64,000 nucleotides of DNA from Candidatus Mycolicibacterium alkanivorans (GCF_022760805.1 NZ_JAIVFL010000001.1:2604001-2668000), one strand, 5' to 3'. Shown: positions 17,620 through 29,800, numbered from the stretch's first letter. A program made the numbers and translations. The notes: a model not told the origin generated them from the sequence alone.

Positions 17620-18240
17620 GTGCGCGAGGAGTCGACCGCCTTCACGACTGCCCTGCAGTGGCTGGCGCTGTGGTTGGCCGCGACAGCGCTGCTGGCCCTC
17701 GGGGGTCTGCTGAACAGGGCGGTGTGGGTCCTGGCCGCCGCGGCCGCAGTGCTCACTGTGGTCGCTGCATGGCGCGCGCTACTGGCCTATCTCAACCATC
17801 GCCGGAATCTGCGGCTCGAGGCGCTCTACCGCTCGAGCGGGCAGGCCGCTGTCGACTCGATGACCGGTGTCGAATTCGAGCACTACGTGGCCGCCGTCCT
17901 GCGGGGCAGGGGATACAGCGTCGAGTTCACCAGGGCCACTGGCGATTTCGGTGTTGATCTGATCGCCACCCGGAACGGCGTGCGTACCGCGGTGCAGTGC
18001 AAGCGGCAGGCCCGCGCCGTCAACGGTGCGGCCATCCAGCAGGTCGTCGCGGGTGCCGCCGTGCACGACTGCACCGCCACCATGGTGGTGTCGAATCACC
18101 GCTACACCAGTGCCGCACAGCACCTGGCCGAGGTGCACAATTGCGTGCTGGTCGACCGAACCCGCCTGGCGCGGCTGGCCCGCACCCCGGTTCAGCCGAC
18201 GAAGCGGTCGCGGGGATGCTCGGCGGTTAGGCAATTCTGA
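17620..18240 (+). CDS. Membrane-anchored restriction-endonuclease-like (Mrr-type) protein
   Basis: A 206-residue protein starting at GTG 17620. Two hydrophobic helices (residues 10-60: LQWLALWLAATALLALGG and VWVLAAAAAVLTVVAAW) precede a PD-(D/E)xK nuclease domain with FEHYVAAVLRGRGY, the metal Asp in TGDFGVDLIA and the QCK motif (AVQCKRQ). This is the Mrr_cat arrangement of type IV-like restriction enzymes, here tethered to the inner membrane. It could act on foreign or modified DNA entering the cell; that role is inference. It stands alone. Confidence 0.8.
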   Translation: MREESTAFTTALQWLALWLAATALLALGGLLNRAVWVLAAAAAVLTVVAAWRALLAYLNHRRNLRLEALYRSSGQAAVDSMTGVEFEHYVAAVLRGRGYSVEFTRATGDFGVDLIATRNGVRTAVQCKRQARAVNGAAIQQVVAGAAVHDCTATMVVSNHRYTSAAQHLAEVHNCVLVDRTRLARLARTPVQPTKRSRGCSAVRQF

Positions 18241-18382
18241 CCCTGGGCCCCACGCCGTAGCAGCGGTGTCACAACGCCGATACCGTGAACCCCAGAACCG
18301 CCAAAACCGTGACATACACACGGGCCGGCTGCACCGTCGGCTGCGCGTTGCACGGGACAGTCGACGACCGGGAGGTCATCTC

Positions 18383-18889
18383 ATGAAGCTTCGATTGCAC
18401 AGTTTGCTCCGATCGGCCGCCCTCATGCTGGGCGCCGCCGCGCTGGTGGTGAGCGTCACCGAGGCGCCGGCGGCCCGCGCCGACGACCAACTCAACTTCA
18501 CCGGCACCACATTGAGCGGGGCACCGTTCAGCGGCGCCAGCCTGCAGGGCAAGCCCGCCGTGCTGTGGTTCTGGACGCCGTGGTGCCCGTTCTGCAACGC
18601 CGAGGCCCCCAGCGTCAGCGCGGTGGCGGCGGCTAATCCGAAGGTCACCTTCGTCGGGGTCGCGGCCCGGGCCGACGTCGGCCAGATGGAGAACTTCGTG
18701 TCGAAGTACAACCTGAACTTCACCAACCTCAACGACGCGGACGGATCGATCTGGGCCAGGTTCAGCGTGCCGTGGCAGCCGGCCTATGTCTTCCTGCGCC
18801 CGGACGGAACCTCGACGTTCGTCAACAACCCCACCTTGGCGATGTCGCAGCAGGAGCTCACCGACCGGGTGCGCGCACTGGCGTCCTGA
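18383..18889 (+). CDS. Secreted thioredoxin-like oxidoreductase (Mpt53/DsbE type)
   Basis: A 168-residue exported thioredoxin-fold protein. GGAGG lies seven bases before the ATG. Signal peptide to about residue 36 (ends APAARA). The active site is WTPWCPFCNAEAP (CPFC), and a cis-Pro loop follows (VPWQPAYVF). In M. tuberculosis Mpt53/DsbE (Rv2878c) oxidises exported proteins and sits next to a CcdA-like gene, the same order as here, which supports the assignment. Confidence 0.85.
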   Translation: MKLRLHSLLRSAALMLGAAALVVSVTEAPAARADDQLNFTGTTLSGAPFSGASLQGKPAVLWFWTPWCPFCNAEAPSVSAVAAANPKVTFVGVAARADVGQMENFVSKYNLNFTNLNDADGSIWARFSVPWQPAYVFLRPDGTSTFVNNPTLAMSQQELTDRVRALAS

Positions 18890-18896
18890 GGCGGCC

Positions 18897-19772
18897 GTGG
18901 ACCAGAATCTGGTCGCCCTGGCGTTCGCCGCCGGGATGGTCGCAGCGCTGAACCCGTGCGGATTCGCCATGCTGCCGGCGTACCTGGCGCTTGTGGTCAA
19001 CGGTGACGATGTCGGGCGCCCCGCGGCGATCGGCCGGGCACTGGCGGCCACCGCGGCGATGGCGCTGGGCTTCCTGACGGTGTTCGGAGTGTTCGGTTTG
19101 CTGACGGTGTCGGTCGCGTCGACCGTGCAGCAGTACACGCCCTATCTGACAGTTGTGGTCGGCATAGTGCTTGTGGCCCTTGGCATCTGGTTGCTATCGG
19201 GCCGGGAGCTGACCGCGGTGAGCTGGAATCCGGCCCGCCTCGGTAGCCGGTGGACGCCGACGGCGCAGCTGGGGTCGATGTTCGGTTACGGCGTCGGCTA
19301 CGCGATCGCCTCGCTGTCGTGCACCGTCGGGCCGTTCCTCGCGGTCACCGGCAGCAGCATGCGCAGCGGGTCGATTCTCCACGGCCTGCTGGTCTACCTC
19401 GCCTACGTGGCGGGCATTGCGCTGGTGGTGGGCGTGCTCGCGGTCGCGGTGGCGGTGGCCAATGCCGCGCTGGTCGACCGGATGCGTCGCGTGCTGCCCT
19501 ACGTCAACCGGATCAGCGGGGTGGTGCTGGTGGTGGTCGGGCTGTATGTCGGCTACTACGGCGTCTACGAGATCCGGCTGTTCAGCGCCGAGGGCAACGC
19601 GCAGGATCCTGTCATCAACGCCGCGGGCCGGCTACAGCGGGCTCTGGCGGGGTGGGTCTACGAGCACGGCGCGTGGCCGTGGGTGCTAGCCGTCGTGTTG
19701 CTGGCGGTGACGGCAGCGGTGGTGTGGGCGCGACGACGGCGACGTCGCAGCGCGGTTCCCCGGTCGGCGTAG
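18897..19772 (+). CDS. CcdA/DsbD-like membrane thiol transporter
   Basis: A 291-residue membrane protein with six to eight helices, starting at GTG 18897, seven bases after the thioredoxin-like gene. Redox cysteines lie in the first and fourth helices (ALNPCGFAMLPAYL and SLSCTVGPF), as in CcdA, which carries electrons across the membrane to extracytoplasmic thioredoxins. It most likely serves the Mpt53-like protein upstream; the two form an operon. The basic tail (RRRRRR) is cytoplasmic. Confidence 0.86.
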   Translation: MDQNLVALAFAAGMVAALNPCGFAMLPAYLALVVNGDDVGRPAAIGRALAATAAMALGFLTVFGVFGLLTVSVASTVQQYTPYLTVVVGIVLVALGIWLLSGRELTAVSWNPARLGSRWTPTAQLGSMFGYGVGYAIASLSCTVGPFLAVTGSSMRSGSILHGLLVYLAYVAGIALVVGVLAVAVAVANAALVDRMRRVLPYVNRISGVVLVVVGLYVGYYGVYEIRLFSAEGNAQDPVINAAGRLQRALAGWVYEHGAWPWVLAVVLLAVTAAVVWARRRRRRSAVPRSA

Positions 19773-19799
19773 CTAGCGGCTATCTACTCCGCTGCACGT

Positions 19800-19842
19800 C
19801 GCTACGAACCTCCGGGGGCGCTGCCCGCGGGGGTTCGTAGCG
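19800..19842. terminator. Bidirectional hairpin between the ccdA-like gene and katG
   Basis: Two 20-base arms (starting cgctacgaacc and ending ggttcgtagcg) pair with only two mismatches around a short loop. It sits between two convergent genes, 27 bases past one stop and 7 past the other, so it can end transcription from both sides. Confidence 0.75.
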
Positions 19843-19849
19843 TTGAGCG

Positions 19850-22078
<2,229 letters not shown>

Positions 22079-22522
22079 TCACGGACGTGATCCCGAAGCT
22101 TGCTCAGTCGAGCACTCGGGGCACAGGCCCCAGTAGATGACCTCGGCCTCGTCGACGGCGAAACCGTTGTCGTCGGAGGCGGTCAGGCAGGGCGTGTCGC
22201 CCACGGCACAGTCGACGTCGCCGATCACCCCGCAGATCCGGCAGACGATGTGGTGATGGTTGTCGCCGACCCGCGACTCGTAGCGCGCCACCAGGCCCGA
22301 GGGCTGGATACGACGCACCAGCCTGGCTGCGGTCAGCGCGTGCAACACGTCGTAGACCGCCTGGCGGGAGACGTCGGGCAGGCTGGCCCGGACCGCGCCG
22401 AAGATCGTCTCGGTATCGGCATGCGAGTTGGCGTGCACCGCGTCGAGGACCGCGAGGCGGGGGCGGGTCACCCGCAGGTCAGCCGCACGCAGCTGGTCCT
22501 CGAAATCCGCCATCGACGTCAC
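22079..22522 (-). CDS. furA: FurA, Fur-family redox regulator
   Basis: A 147-residue Fur-family protein with the winged helix (SLPDVSRQAVYDVLHALTA), the metal-binding GDNHHHIVCRICG and the second Cys pair CPEC. It is nearly the same as mycobacterial FurA, which represses the furA-katG operon until oxidised. The GTG at 22522 is placed at the expected transcription start, so the message seems leaderless, as reported for M. tuberculosis furA; ATG 22513 is the alternative. Confidence 0.95.
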   Translation of the reverse strand: MTSMADFEDQLRAADLRVTRPRLAVLDAVHANSHADTETIFGAVRASLPDVSRQAVYDVLHALTAARLVRRIQPSGLVARYESRVGDNHHHIVCRICGVIGDVDCAVGDTPCLTASDDNGFAVDEAEVIYWGLCPECSTEQASGSRP

Positions 22523-22560
22523 AATTACGATTGTGGCACCGTTTTCTGGACTGAGTCAAG
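22513..22560 (-). promoter_or_regulatory. furA-katG promoter with a FurA-box palindrome
   Basis: On the reverse strand TTGACT (22557-22552) is followed after 18 bases by CACAAT (22535-22530) and then, 7 bases on, the GTG start of furA. CACAAT and ATTGTG form a perfect 6-base palindrome with a 4-base centre at 22520-22535, covering the -10 box and start codon, where FurA autoregulation is known to act in mycobacteria. The spacing leaves no room for a 5' leader. Confidence 0.75.
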
Positions 22561-22759
22561 ATTTTGTCGCAGGTTCGGAAGAAGCACGTGATCAGGGGAC
22601 CCGTACCGCTCTGCCCGGGACCTGCGGTGGGGGTGAGTGGAGCGACGGGTACCGCTTTCCGCAGGCCGATCGGTATGGTGAACCTTCCGGCGGATGACTA
22701 ATGTGCGGTCGCAGCCGCCCGGCACCCCGGGAACCAGTCCTCACAACAGGAGCAGTGTC

Positions 22760-23662
22760 GTGCCCCTCAACACGGTCGCGCTCGAACTCGTGCCGCCGAA
22801 CACCGACCGCAGCCCCGACGAGATCCTCGACGAGGCGCGCAAGGTCGTGCGTTTCTCGGCCGAGACCGGCCTGCAGGGCCGGATCCGGCACGTGATGATC
22901 CCGGGGATGATCGCCGAGGACGACGACCGGCCGGTCGAGATGAAACCCAAGCTCGACGTCCTCGACTACTGGTCGAGGATCTCCCCGGAACTGCCCGGCA
23001 TCAAGGGGCTGTGCACCCAGGTCACCGCCTTCATGGACGAAGCCGCGCTGCGCACCCGGCTGACCGAGCTGATCGCCGCGGGCATGGAAGGCATCGTCTT
23101 CGTCGGCGTGCCCCGGACCTTGAGCGACGGCGAAGGCTCGGGCGTCGCGCCCACCGACGCCTTGGGCATCTATCGCGACCTGGTACCCAACCGCGGGGCG
23201 ATCCTGATCCCCACGCGGGAAGGGGAGGCGGGACGGTTCGGCTTCAAATGCCGCCAGGGCGCCACCTACGGCTTGACGCAACTGCTGTACTCCGACGCCA
23301 TCGTGCGATTCCTGGCCGACTTCGCACGAGACAACGAGCGCCGCCCCGAGATCCTGCTGTCGTTCGGCTTCGTGCCCAAGGTGGAGACCCGGGTCGGGCT
23401 CATCAACTGGCTCATTCAGGACCCCGGCAACGCCGCCGTCGCCGCCGAACAGGACGTCGTGCGGACTCTGGCCGCCAGCGACCCGGAGGTCAAGTGCCAG
23501 ATGCTCATCGACCTCTACAAGCGGGTGATCGACGGCGTCGGCGAGCTGGGTTTCGCGCTGAGCATTCATTTCGAGGCCACCTACGGAATGTCGCGGCCGG
23601 CCTTCGACACCTTCGCGGCGATGCTGGCCTACTGGTCGCCGCCGGACCCCGCATCGTCGTAG
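22760..23662 (+). CDS. Mycobacterial-type methylenetetrahydrofolate reductase
   Basis: A 300-residue flavin-free-type MTHFR like M. tuberculosis Rv2172c, which makes 5-methyl-THF for methionine synthesis. Recognised from conserved blocks such as NTVALELVPPNTDRSPDE, HVMIPGMIAEDDDRPVEMKP, GLCTQVTAFMDE, LSFGFVPKVETRVGLINWLI and IHFEATYGMSRPAFDTFA. The GTG at 22760 has AGGAG seven bases upstream and gives the family length. It is followed after 10 bases by the MenC-like gene. Confidence 0.88.
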   Translation: MPLNTVALELVPPNTDRSPDEILDEARKVVRFSAETGLQGRIRHVMIPGMIAEDDDRPVEMKPKLDVLDYWSRISPELPGIKGLCTQVTAFMDEAALRTRLTELIAAGMEGIVFVGVPRTLSDGEGSGVAPTDALGIYRDLVPNRGAILIPTREGEAGRFGFKCRQGATYGLTQLLYSDAIVRFLADFARDNERRPEILLSFGFVPKVETRVGLINWLIQDPGNAAVAAEQDVVRTLAASDPEVKCQMLIDLYKRVIDGVGELGFALSIHFEATYGMSRPAFDTFAAMLAYWSPPDPASS

Positions 23663-23672
23663 CGTTCCAGCT

Positions 23673-24650
23673 GTGCAGACCCTGATCGATTTCGACAACG
23701 CGCCGGTCTTCGCGATCCCGGCGCGCGACGGCTACCGCGGCTTCACCGGCTGCGAGGGCATGCTGCTCGAGGGGCCGCAGGGCTGGGGCGAGTTCAGCCC
23801 GCCCGACGGGATCGCCGACCTGCGCTCAGCGCGCTACCTGACCGCGGCGATCGAGGCCGGAACCGTCGGCTGGCCCGACCCGATGCGCGGTCGTGTGCCG
23901 GTGGCCGTCGCGGTGCCGGCCGTCGAGCCGGCACTCGCCGCGAGGATCGCCGGCACCGGCGGATGCCGAACCGCCGACGTGCGGGTCGCGTGCGGGCCGG
24001 AGTCGCTGCGCGGGGACATCGCCCGACTCGAGGCCGTCCGCGACGCGCTGGGGCCCGGCGGTGTCATCCGATGCGATGCCGGGGGCGCCTGGGACGTCGA
24101 GACCGCGGTGGCGGTGATTGCGGAACTGGACAAGGCGGCCGGGGGGCTCGAGTTCGTCGAGCAGCCGTGCGCCTCGCTGGAGGCCGTGGCCGAGGTGCGG
24201 CGCCGCGTGTCCGTGCCGGTCGCCGTCGACGAGTCGATCCGCCTGGCCGCCGACCCGTTCAGCCTCGCGCTGACCGAGGCCGCCGACATCGCGGTGCTGA
24301 CGGTCACCGCACTCGGAGGCGTGCGGCGGGCGATGCGGATGGCGGAGACCTGCGGGTTATCGTGCGTGGTCGCCGCCGAACCGGACAGCAGCGTCGGGCT
24401 GGCGGGCGGACTGGCACTGGCCGGTGCGCTGCCGGACCTGACCCACGACTGCGGGCTGGGCACCGCGGCGGTGCTCACTGGGGACCTGGTGTCGCCGGGG
24501 CGCTCGCTGATTCCGGTCGACGGCCACCTCCCGGTGGCGCCGATGCCACCGGCGCCGGACCGCGACCGGCTCGCCGAGTTCGCCGTCGGCGACCCTGCGC
24601 GGGTCGTCCGGTGGCGCGAACTGCTGCGAATCGTCCAAGAGCTGATTTGA
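23673..24650 (+). CDS. MenC-like enolase-superfamily protein lacking the catalytic lysines
   Basis: A 325-residue relative of o-succinylbenzoate synthase (MenC). The fold and the three metal ligands are kept: Asp in RCDAGGAW, Glu in EFVEQPC, Asp in VAVDESIR. The catalytic pair is not. In MenC the acid/base Lys sits in a KxK (A-K-V-K-V-A); here it is TADVRVA. The second Lys, normally in VLKVxPLGG, is Thr (VLTVTALGG). It therefore should not do the normal syn-elimination. It is coupled to the MTHFR gene 10 bases upstream. Function unknown; a paralogue with a new job or a non-catalytic protein. Confidence 0.75.
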   Translation: MQTLIDFDNAPVFAIPARDGYRGFTGCEGMLLEGPQGWGEFSPPDGIADLRSARYLTAAIEAGTVGWPDPMRGRVPVAVAVPAVEPALAARIAGTGGCRTADVRVACGPESLRGDIARLEAVRDALGPGGVIRCDAGGAWDVETAVAVIAELDKAAGGLEFVEQPCASLEAVAEVRRRVSVPVAVDESIRLAADPFSLALTEAADIAVLTVTALGGVRRAMRMAETCGLSCVVAAEPDSSVGLAGGLALAGALPDLTHDCGLGTAAVLTGDLVSPGRSLIPVDGHLPVAPMPPAPDRDRLAEFAVGDPARVVRWRELLRIVQELI

Positions 24651-24704
24651 ATGTTTGAGACGTCGCGTCGGTGACAGCGACGATGCCGACTGCGTGACGC
24701 AGGT

Positions 24705-25673
24705 CTAATTCCTTCCTCCGTTGGGGATGGCTGCGGCCACTGCGCGCATCAACGCGCGCTTGACCTTGACCGCCCCCGACTCCGCCGCCGGCCGGGCCGG
24801 TGGCTCGAGTTTCAGTACGTCGCCCTCTGCGATCCGGCCGGGTTTGACGACGTTGCCGTAGACCCCGAGGCACCGTCGCGAATGGGCGGCGATGGCGCGG
24901 GTGATCTCCCGGTCGCGCTCGAGCCCCGGCTGGTCGTGGGAGGGCATCACGCAGCGGATGGTCGGAATCAGCGGCTGCAGGTCGGCATGCGGGCCGTGCA
25001 GCACCCCGCCGCACCAGCCCCACTCCGGATGTTCGGAGGTGTCGGGGGAGTCGATCAGCAAACTCGGCCGGAAACGCCGCACGTCGAACTCGGAGTCCGG
25101 CGCCACGGCCGCCATGGCGGCCAGGCTCTGCGAGGTCAGGATGTGCACGGGGTAGGCGTCGACGTAGCTGCCCACCGGTGTGGCGTAGCGGGTGATCTCG
25201 GCGAGCTTGCGCACCGGGAACATCGACAGGTCCGGCAGCGGCTCGTCGTCCTCGAGACCGAACACAGTGCGAAGGTCGGTCTTGGTGGCCATCGGGGTGC
25301 GGTACTGCTGACGGTCGGTGATCGGCGGCAGCGCGCGCAGTTCGACCTCATGGTCGACGTGCTCGGACAACGCGCGGTGCACGCCGGGGTCGGAGCTGGA
25401 GAACTCGCGGCCGTCGGGCAGTCCGACGATCACCTCCGGTGCGTTTCCCGGGCCGGCCTCCGCGGGCGGGGTGTGCGCGTAGCGAGCCGTGCACCACAGC
25501 AGCCCGGGCAGCTTCTTGGCGCTGGTGGTGGTGTCGTGTTCGACGTCGCGCACGGCCCAGGTCCGGTCGGCGTGCAGGCCCAGCGGACCCACGTCGGCGA
25601 ACGGGACGCGCTCGGGGGCCATCGACTTCACCGGGTAGCGCCAGATGGAGGTGATGCGACCGGCATCGATCAT
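24705..25673 (-). CDS. MOSC-domain protein
   Basis: A 322-residue protein with the N-terminal beta barrel (RITSIWRYPVKSMAPE) and MOSC core (RRFRPSLLIDSP, the Cys in IRCVMPSHDQPG and the C-terminal VYGNVVKPGRIAEGDVL). These proteins use molybdenum cofactor and transfer sulfur or reduce N-hydroxylated compounds. Start ATG 25673. It lies just downstream of jetD on the same strand, 18 bases after its stop, but belongs to another function. Confidence 0.85.
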   Translation of the reverse strand: MIDAGRITSIWRYPVKSMAPERVPFADVGPLGLHADRTWAVRDVEHDTTTSAKKLPGLLWCTARYAHTPPAEAGPGNAPEVIVGLPDGREFSSSDPGVHRALSEHVDHEVELRALPPITDRQQYRTPMATKTDLRTVFGLEDDEPLPDLSMFPVRKLAEITRYATPVGSYVDAYPVHILTSQSLAAMAAVAPDSEFDVRRFRPSLLIDSPDTSEHPEWGWCGGVLHGPHADLQPLIPTIRCVMPSHDQPGLERDREITRAIAAHSRRCLGVYGNVVKPGRIAEGDVLKLEPPARPAAESGAVKVKRALMRAVAAAIPNGGRN

Positions 25674-25691
25674 GGGTCGAGGATTCTCCTA

Positions 25692-26843
25692 TCAGGTCCT
25701 TAAGGCAGGTACTGCGGGGGCTCGCCAGACTCGAATCTGGCCCATGGCGACATCTATCGGAATCCGTTCCTGCTCCAGCCGTAGACGTTCGCGGCGCAGT
25801 AGTTCCAGAGCCGCGAGTTCGTCTTTCGTCAACAGATTGGCGTCAACGGGTTCCGTCGCGGGGTGCGGCACCGCGAGGTCACGCCAGCGTTCTATCGTGG
25901 CGAGGTCCATCAGCAGGCTTTCGCAGGAGCGCTTCGCGCGAAAGCGGGTGAGGATAGCGAAGCCGTCGGTATCCAGGTCGCCCCAGTAGAGCACGCGTGG
26001 TGCATCACGCACCCAGGGGAACTCGGCCACCGCCATCGCGTGGCCGCCCCAGCCGAAGACGGCGACGGTGTCCGGTACGTCGGGCAGAGCTTCCAACGTC
26101 TGGAGGTTTTCCACCACCAGGACCTGTGGCGGCGCCAGCTTGAGGGCCGTGAGTTCCCTGTCCGAGGCCGCAAACAGGCGCGGACGACCTCGCCGATGCG
26201 CAGGATCGAGGATGGCGACAGCCCGCAGCAGTTCGCGTTCCCGTAGCCCCAGATGTTCGGGTATGCCCAGCGGAACCGCAAGCGATGTCACTGCGATGCG
26301 GTGGGTGCCCAGCCATTTGGTGTCGACGCCGGGGATCGGCAACTGGCGGATCAGCAGCCCGGAGGCGGGATTCTGCTGCAGCCAGGCGAGTACGGCGATT
26401 AGGCGGTCGAAGTCGTTGTCAGTCAACGCATTCCAGTGTCGGAACGCAGTGGACAGAACCACGTTCCAGGTCGGTTCTTCATGGAGCGCCTGCAACCTGG
26501 CGAACCGCCGCCGGACCGTCTGCCAGCGCTCGGTGGCACCGGCCGCGGCGGCGATCGAACCGCGCCCTTCCAGCGTCACCGACAGTGGTAGGAGTTGCCG
26601 GCCGAGACTGGGCCAGTGCCGCTCCTCCCAGCGGACGTCGAGGTGTGAACCCTGCCAGGCGCGGACCCAGGCCTCCACCGCCACGCGATGGGCCGCGACG
26701 GTTGCTTCGCTGGGGCTGCCCAGTCGCACTGTCAGAGACGCGGCGGCGTCACCGAACAGCCAGGCCTTAAGGTTGCGGTCCAACATCCGCCGTGCCTTCT
26801 CGGCGACATCGGCGGGCAGCACGAGCTTCGGTGGATCAGCCAT
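25692..26843 (-). CDS. jetD: Wadjet JetD: TOPRIM nuclease subunit (DUF3322/DUF2220)
   Basis: A 383-residue JetD. The N-terminal part is DUF3322, the C-terminal half DUF2220 with a topoisomerase-VI-like TOPRIM: the Glu in VLVVENLQTLEAL and the DxD in VLYWGDLDTDGFAIL. In Wadjet systems JetD is the nuclease that cuts small circular DNA once the JetABC condensin has extruded it. Its ATG overlaps the stop of jetC by 8 bases (ATGGCTGA), so translation is coupled. It ends the four-gene operon. Confidence 0.92.
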   Translation of the reverse strand: MADPPKLVLPADVAEKARRMLDRNLKAWLFGDAAASLTVRLGSPSEATVAAHRVAVEAWVRAWQGSHLDVRWEERHWPSLGRQLLPLSVTLEGRGSIAAAAGATERWQTVRRRFARLQALHEEPTWNVVLSTAFRHWNALTDNDFDRLIAVLAWLQQNPASGLLIRQLPIPGVDTKWLGTHRIAVTSLAVPLGIPEHLGLRERELLRAVAILDPAHRRGRPRLFAASDRELTALKLAPPQVLVVENLQTLEALPDVPDTVAVFGWGGHAMAVAEFPWVRDAPRVLYWGDLDTDGFAILTRFRAKRSCESLLMDLATIERWRDLAVPHPATEPVDANLLTKDELAALELLRRERLRLEQERIPIDVAMGQIRVWRAPAVPALRT

Positions 26844-29800
26844 CGGAGGCTTCGGTGATCGACGCGACTCCCAGCCGGGACGCCCTCGAATCTCGGATCG
26901 AGACGGTGGCGACGCCGCCGACGTACTCCTGCAGCGTCCGGATCATCTTGAGTGGCGTGGCAAGTACGAGATGAAAACCGAACTGGTCGAACACGTCTGC
27001 TGCCCGGCGGGTGTACTCGGGGTCCGACCGGTCGAATGCTTCGTCCAGGATCACCGTGCCGTACTTCGGTAGATCGCCGTCTGGCCCGACCAATTGGTAC
27101 CGAAGAGCGGCGGCGAGGCAGAAGAACACGAGCTTCTGTGCCTGCCCGCCCGACAGGGCATCCGATGAGTCGTGATGATTGACCGCAGTTCCGGCGGTGT
27201 CATGCTCGACGCCCACGAACGTGACGTGGCGGCGGGTGTCGAGGCAGCGATTGCGCCAGACAACATCGCCGGGATCTGAGGAACCGAGTCGCCCGAGGAG
27301 CTCCCGCATCCGTTCGAACCGCTGCTCTTGAGCTTGGCGGTCGTCGGCGAGCAGCGAGCGGTCCTGCACCCGTGCGATCGCCGCGAGGAACTCGGTGAGG
27401 TCTGGGTGCAGGGAATCACGAACGTCGATCCTCAGGAATCGGCCGCGATCGAACTCCGAACGTGCCAGTGACGAATTGACCTCGTCGATCCGGCGTCGTA
27501 TCTCGCCCGGTGCGCGCCGAATCCGCATCGCCAGCGTGCCGAGGTTCTGATTCGACTGCTGCTCGTTGAGTTCGAAGAATCGGTTCTCCACGCTCGGTAA
27601 GTCGTCGGCGCGCAGCCGGCGCAGGAAGGTGACGGCGTCGTCGCCGTAGCCGTGCTCGGCGGCCAACTCGGGGTGCGGCCAGTTGTGCAGGTACCGCTGC
27701 AGAACCGATTCGATGGCGTGTTGGGCCTGCATCAGCGACTTCTCGGAGGATGAATGTGCGGCCCGAATCTGGTTCGCCACAGCCTTTTCGGCGGCGGGGA
27801 AGCCGTCGAGTCGCAATGCGGCTCGGCGCCCGTCATCGAAGCGGGCGCGGTAGCGCGGGGTCAGCTCGTCCGCAGGTTCGGCTGTCTGCGCCGCTGTCTC
27901 GCGCAGCGACTCAATGCGCGCGGCGACCCGATCGGCATCCGTGCGTGCCGTGTGGAGCGCGTCGCGCGCTTTCTGGTAGGCGTCCTCAGACTTTTTGGCT
28001 GAGTCCTGAGCTGCGATAACGGCTGCCTCCAGCCGGTCGATCTCGGGGTCGCCGCGCAGTGTGGCGAGTCGTTCGCTCACATCCAGGTGGTGGGATTCGG
28101 CGCTTCGGACGTCAATTTCGTCCCACTGCACCGACGCGATGATCGGCGCGGATGCGATTCGGTTACGGCGAAGACGGGACTCGTCGCGCGCGGCGTCAGA
28201 TCGCTGACGCGCGGACACCGCGGCAGCTTCGGCGCTGCGCAGCCTGTCGCGCAAGAACTGAAGCTTGGCGTCATTGCTGGTTCCCAGCACGTACCGGGTC
28301 CGGTCGTCGATGGCGAACCGATCGTCCTTGATGTGGCGGTCGCCGCTTTTGGTCTGACCCGCCCGGGTGACGGCGCGCTGATGACGCCCCAATTCCCGCG
28401 CGTCCTCGACCCGGCGGTAATCGAACCTGGACGCGAGTTCGAAATGCAGCCAATGCTGCCACGGTGAGTCAGCGATCTTCAGCACGTTCACGATGGACTC
28501 GGCGTCAACCGCCGGCACCCGATGCGTGCGGCGCAGATCCACCCGACGCCACACCAATCGGGTGCCCAGGTGGGAGGCATCGGCGGCGGCCGCCACGGCG
28601 TCGGCATGCTCGTCTGCGACTAGGAGTGTGCGGCCCAGCCCGCCGAGCACCCGCTCGGCCGCTCCCGCCCAGTCAGAGTCGGTGATGTCGATGAGCTCGC
28701 CGACGAAGGGCAGCGATCGAACGGGCAGCCCTGTGGACCGCGCGATCGACTCGCGCGCCGCGAGCAGCTTTGGGTCGAGATTCGACTTCTCGCGTGCGAG
28801 TGCGGTTATCTGCTGTGTCAGGGTGGCGGCATGCTCATCGGCGCGGGCAGAGGCCAGCATGAGCAGGCCGTACGCGGCATCATGCCTTTCGAAAGTGTCC
28901 TCCAATTCCTTTGCTTCCCTGTCGATTTGGGATCGAACGGTGGCGAATTCCTCGGCGGAGTCAGGTACCGTGGCATCCCAGTGCTGCAGCGCCATGGCCA
29001 GGCGGTCGCGCTGGGTGAGTACCCGTTGAACGCGTTCGGCGGCATGGTCGAGGGCGTCGCTGAGTTCACGCAGGGTTTGGTTGCCGTCACGGGCCCGCTC
29101 GGCCTCCTTGAGCGCGATCGTGGCGATGTGACGAGCAGAGCGGGCGTGGTTTTCCTGAGTTATCGCGTTGGCGTGGGCGGCTTCGGCATCGGCGCGCCAG
29201 CCCTGCGCTAGGTCGAGCTCGAAGCGAGCGGCCAGGCCGTCCAGCGCAGCCAGTTCCTCCCCGAGTTCCTGTGTTTCCCGATGAGCGCGGCGACGGGTCG
29301 CGGTCAGCTCCTCCAACGGGGTGAGGGCGGCGATTTGCTCGCGGGTCTGGACCACTCTGCGGTGCGCCTCATCCAGGTCGGCGAAGAACTCCACCGCGCG
29401 ACGTGCCTCGGCGAATGTATCCGGTTCTTCGAGCATGTAGTCACGGAAAAGCCGGTCCAGGCTGTCCAGGCCTTTGGCTGACATCGCACGGTGCAACAGC
29501 AGCTGCGCGTTTTCGTCGGCGATGCCCAGCCTGGCGCGCAACCGCTGCCCGAACTGTGGATAGCTCTTGTTGTACAGGACGTTCGGCCAGCGTTTCTTCA
29601 GTCCGCGGACGTCGATCCCGTTGGTCACCACGTGCCTCAGCTCGGTGATGTCCATGTGGTCATCGAAGAGCAGGAAAGCGCGGCCGGATTCACCGACGTC
29701 GTTGCTGCCGCGTTTGAGGTGGAACAGGGCAACCAGCGTGGTGACGGTGTCGTCGCCGGGGTCTGCGGTGGTCATGGTGAGTCCGACGGCGCTCCAGGTC

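Noticed and set aside
25720-25745. gccagactcgaatctggc, resembling the T arm of a tRNA
   Set aside because: It is part of the jetD coding end, and no acceptor stem or anticodon arm can be formed around it.
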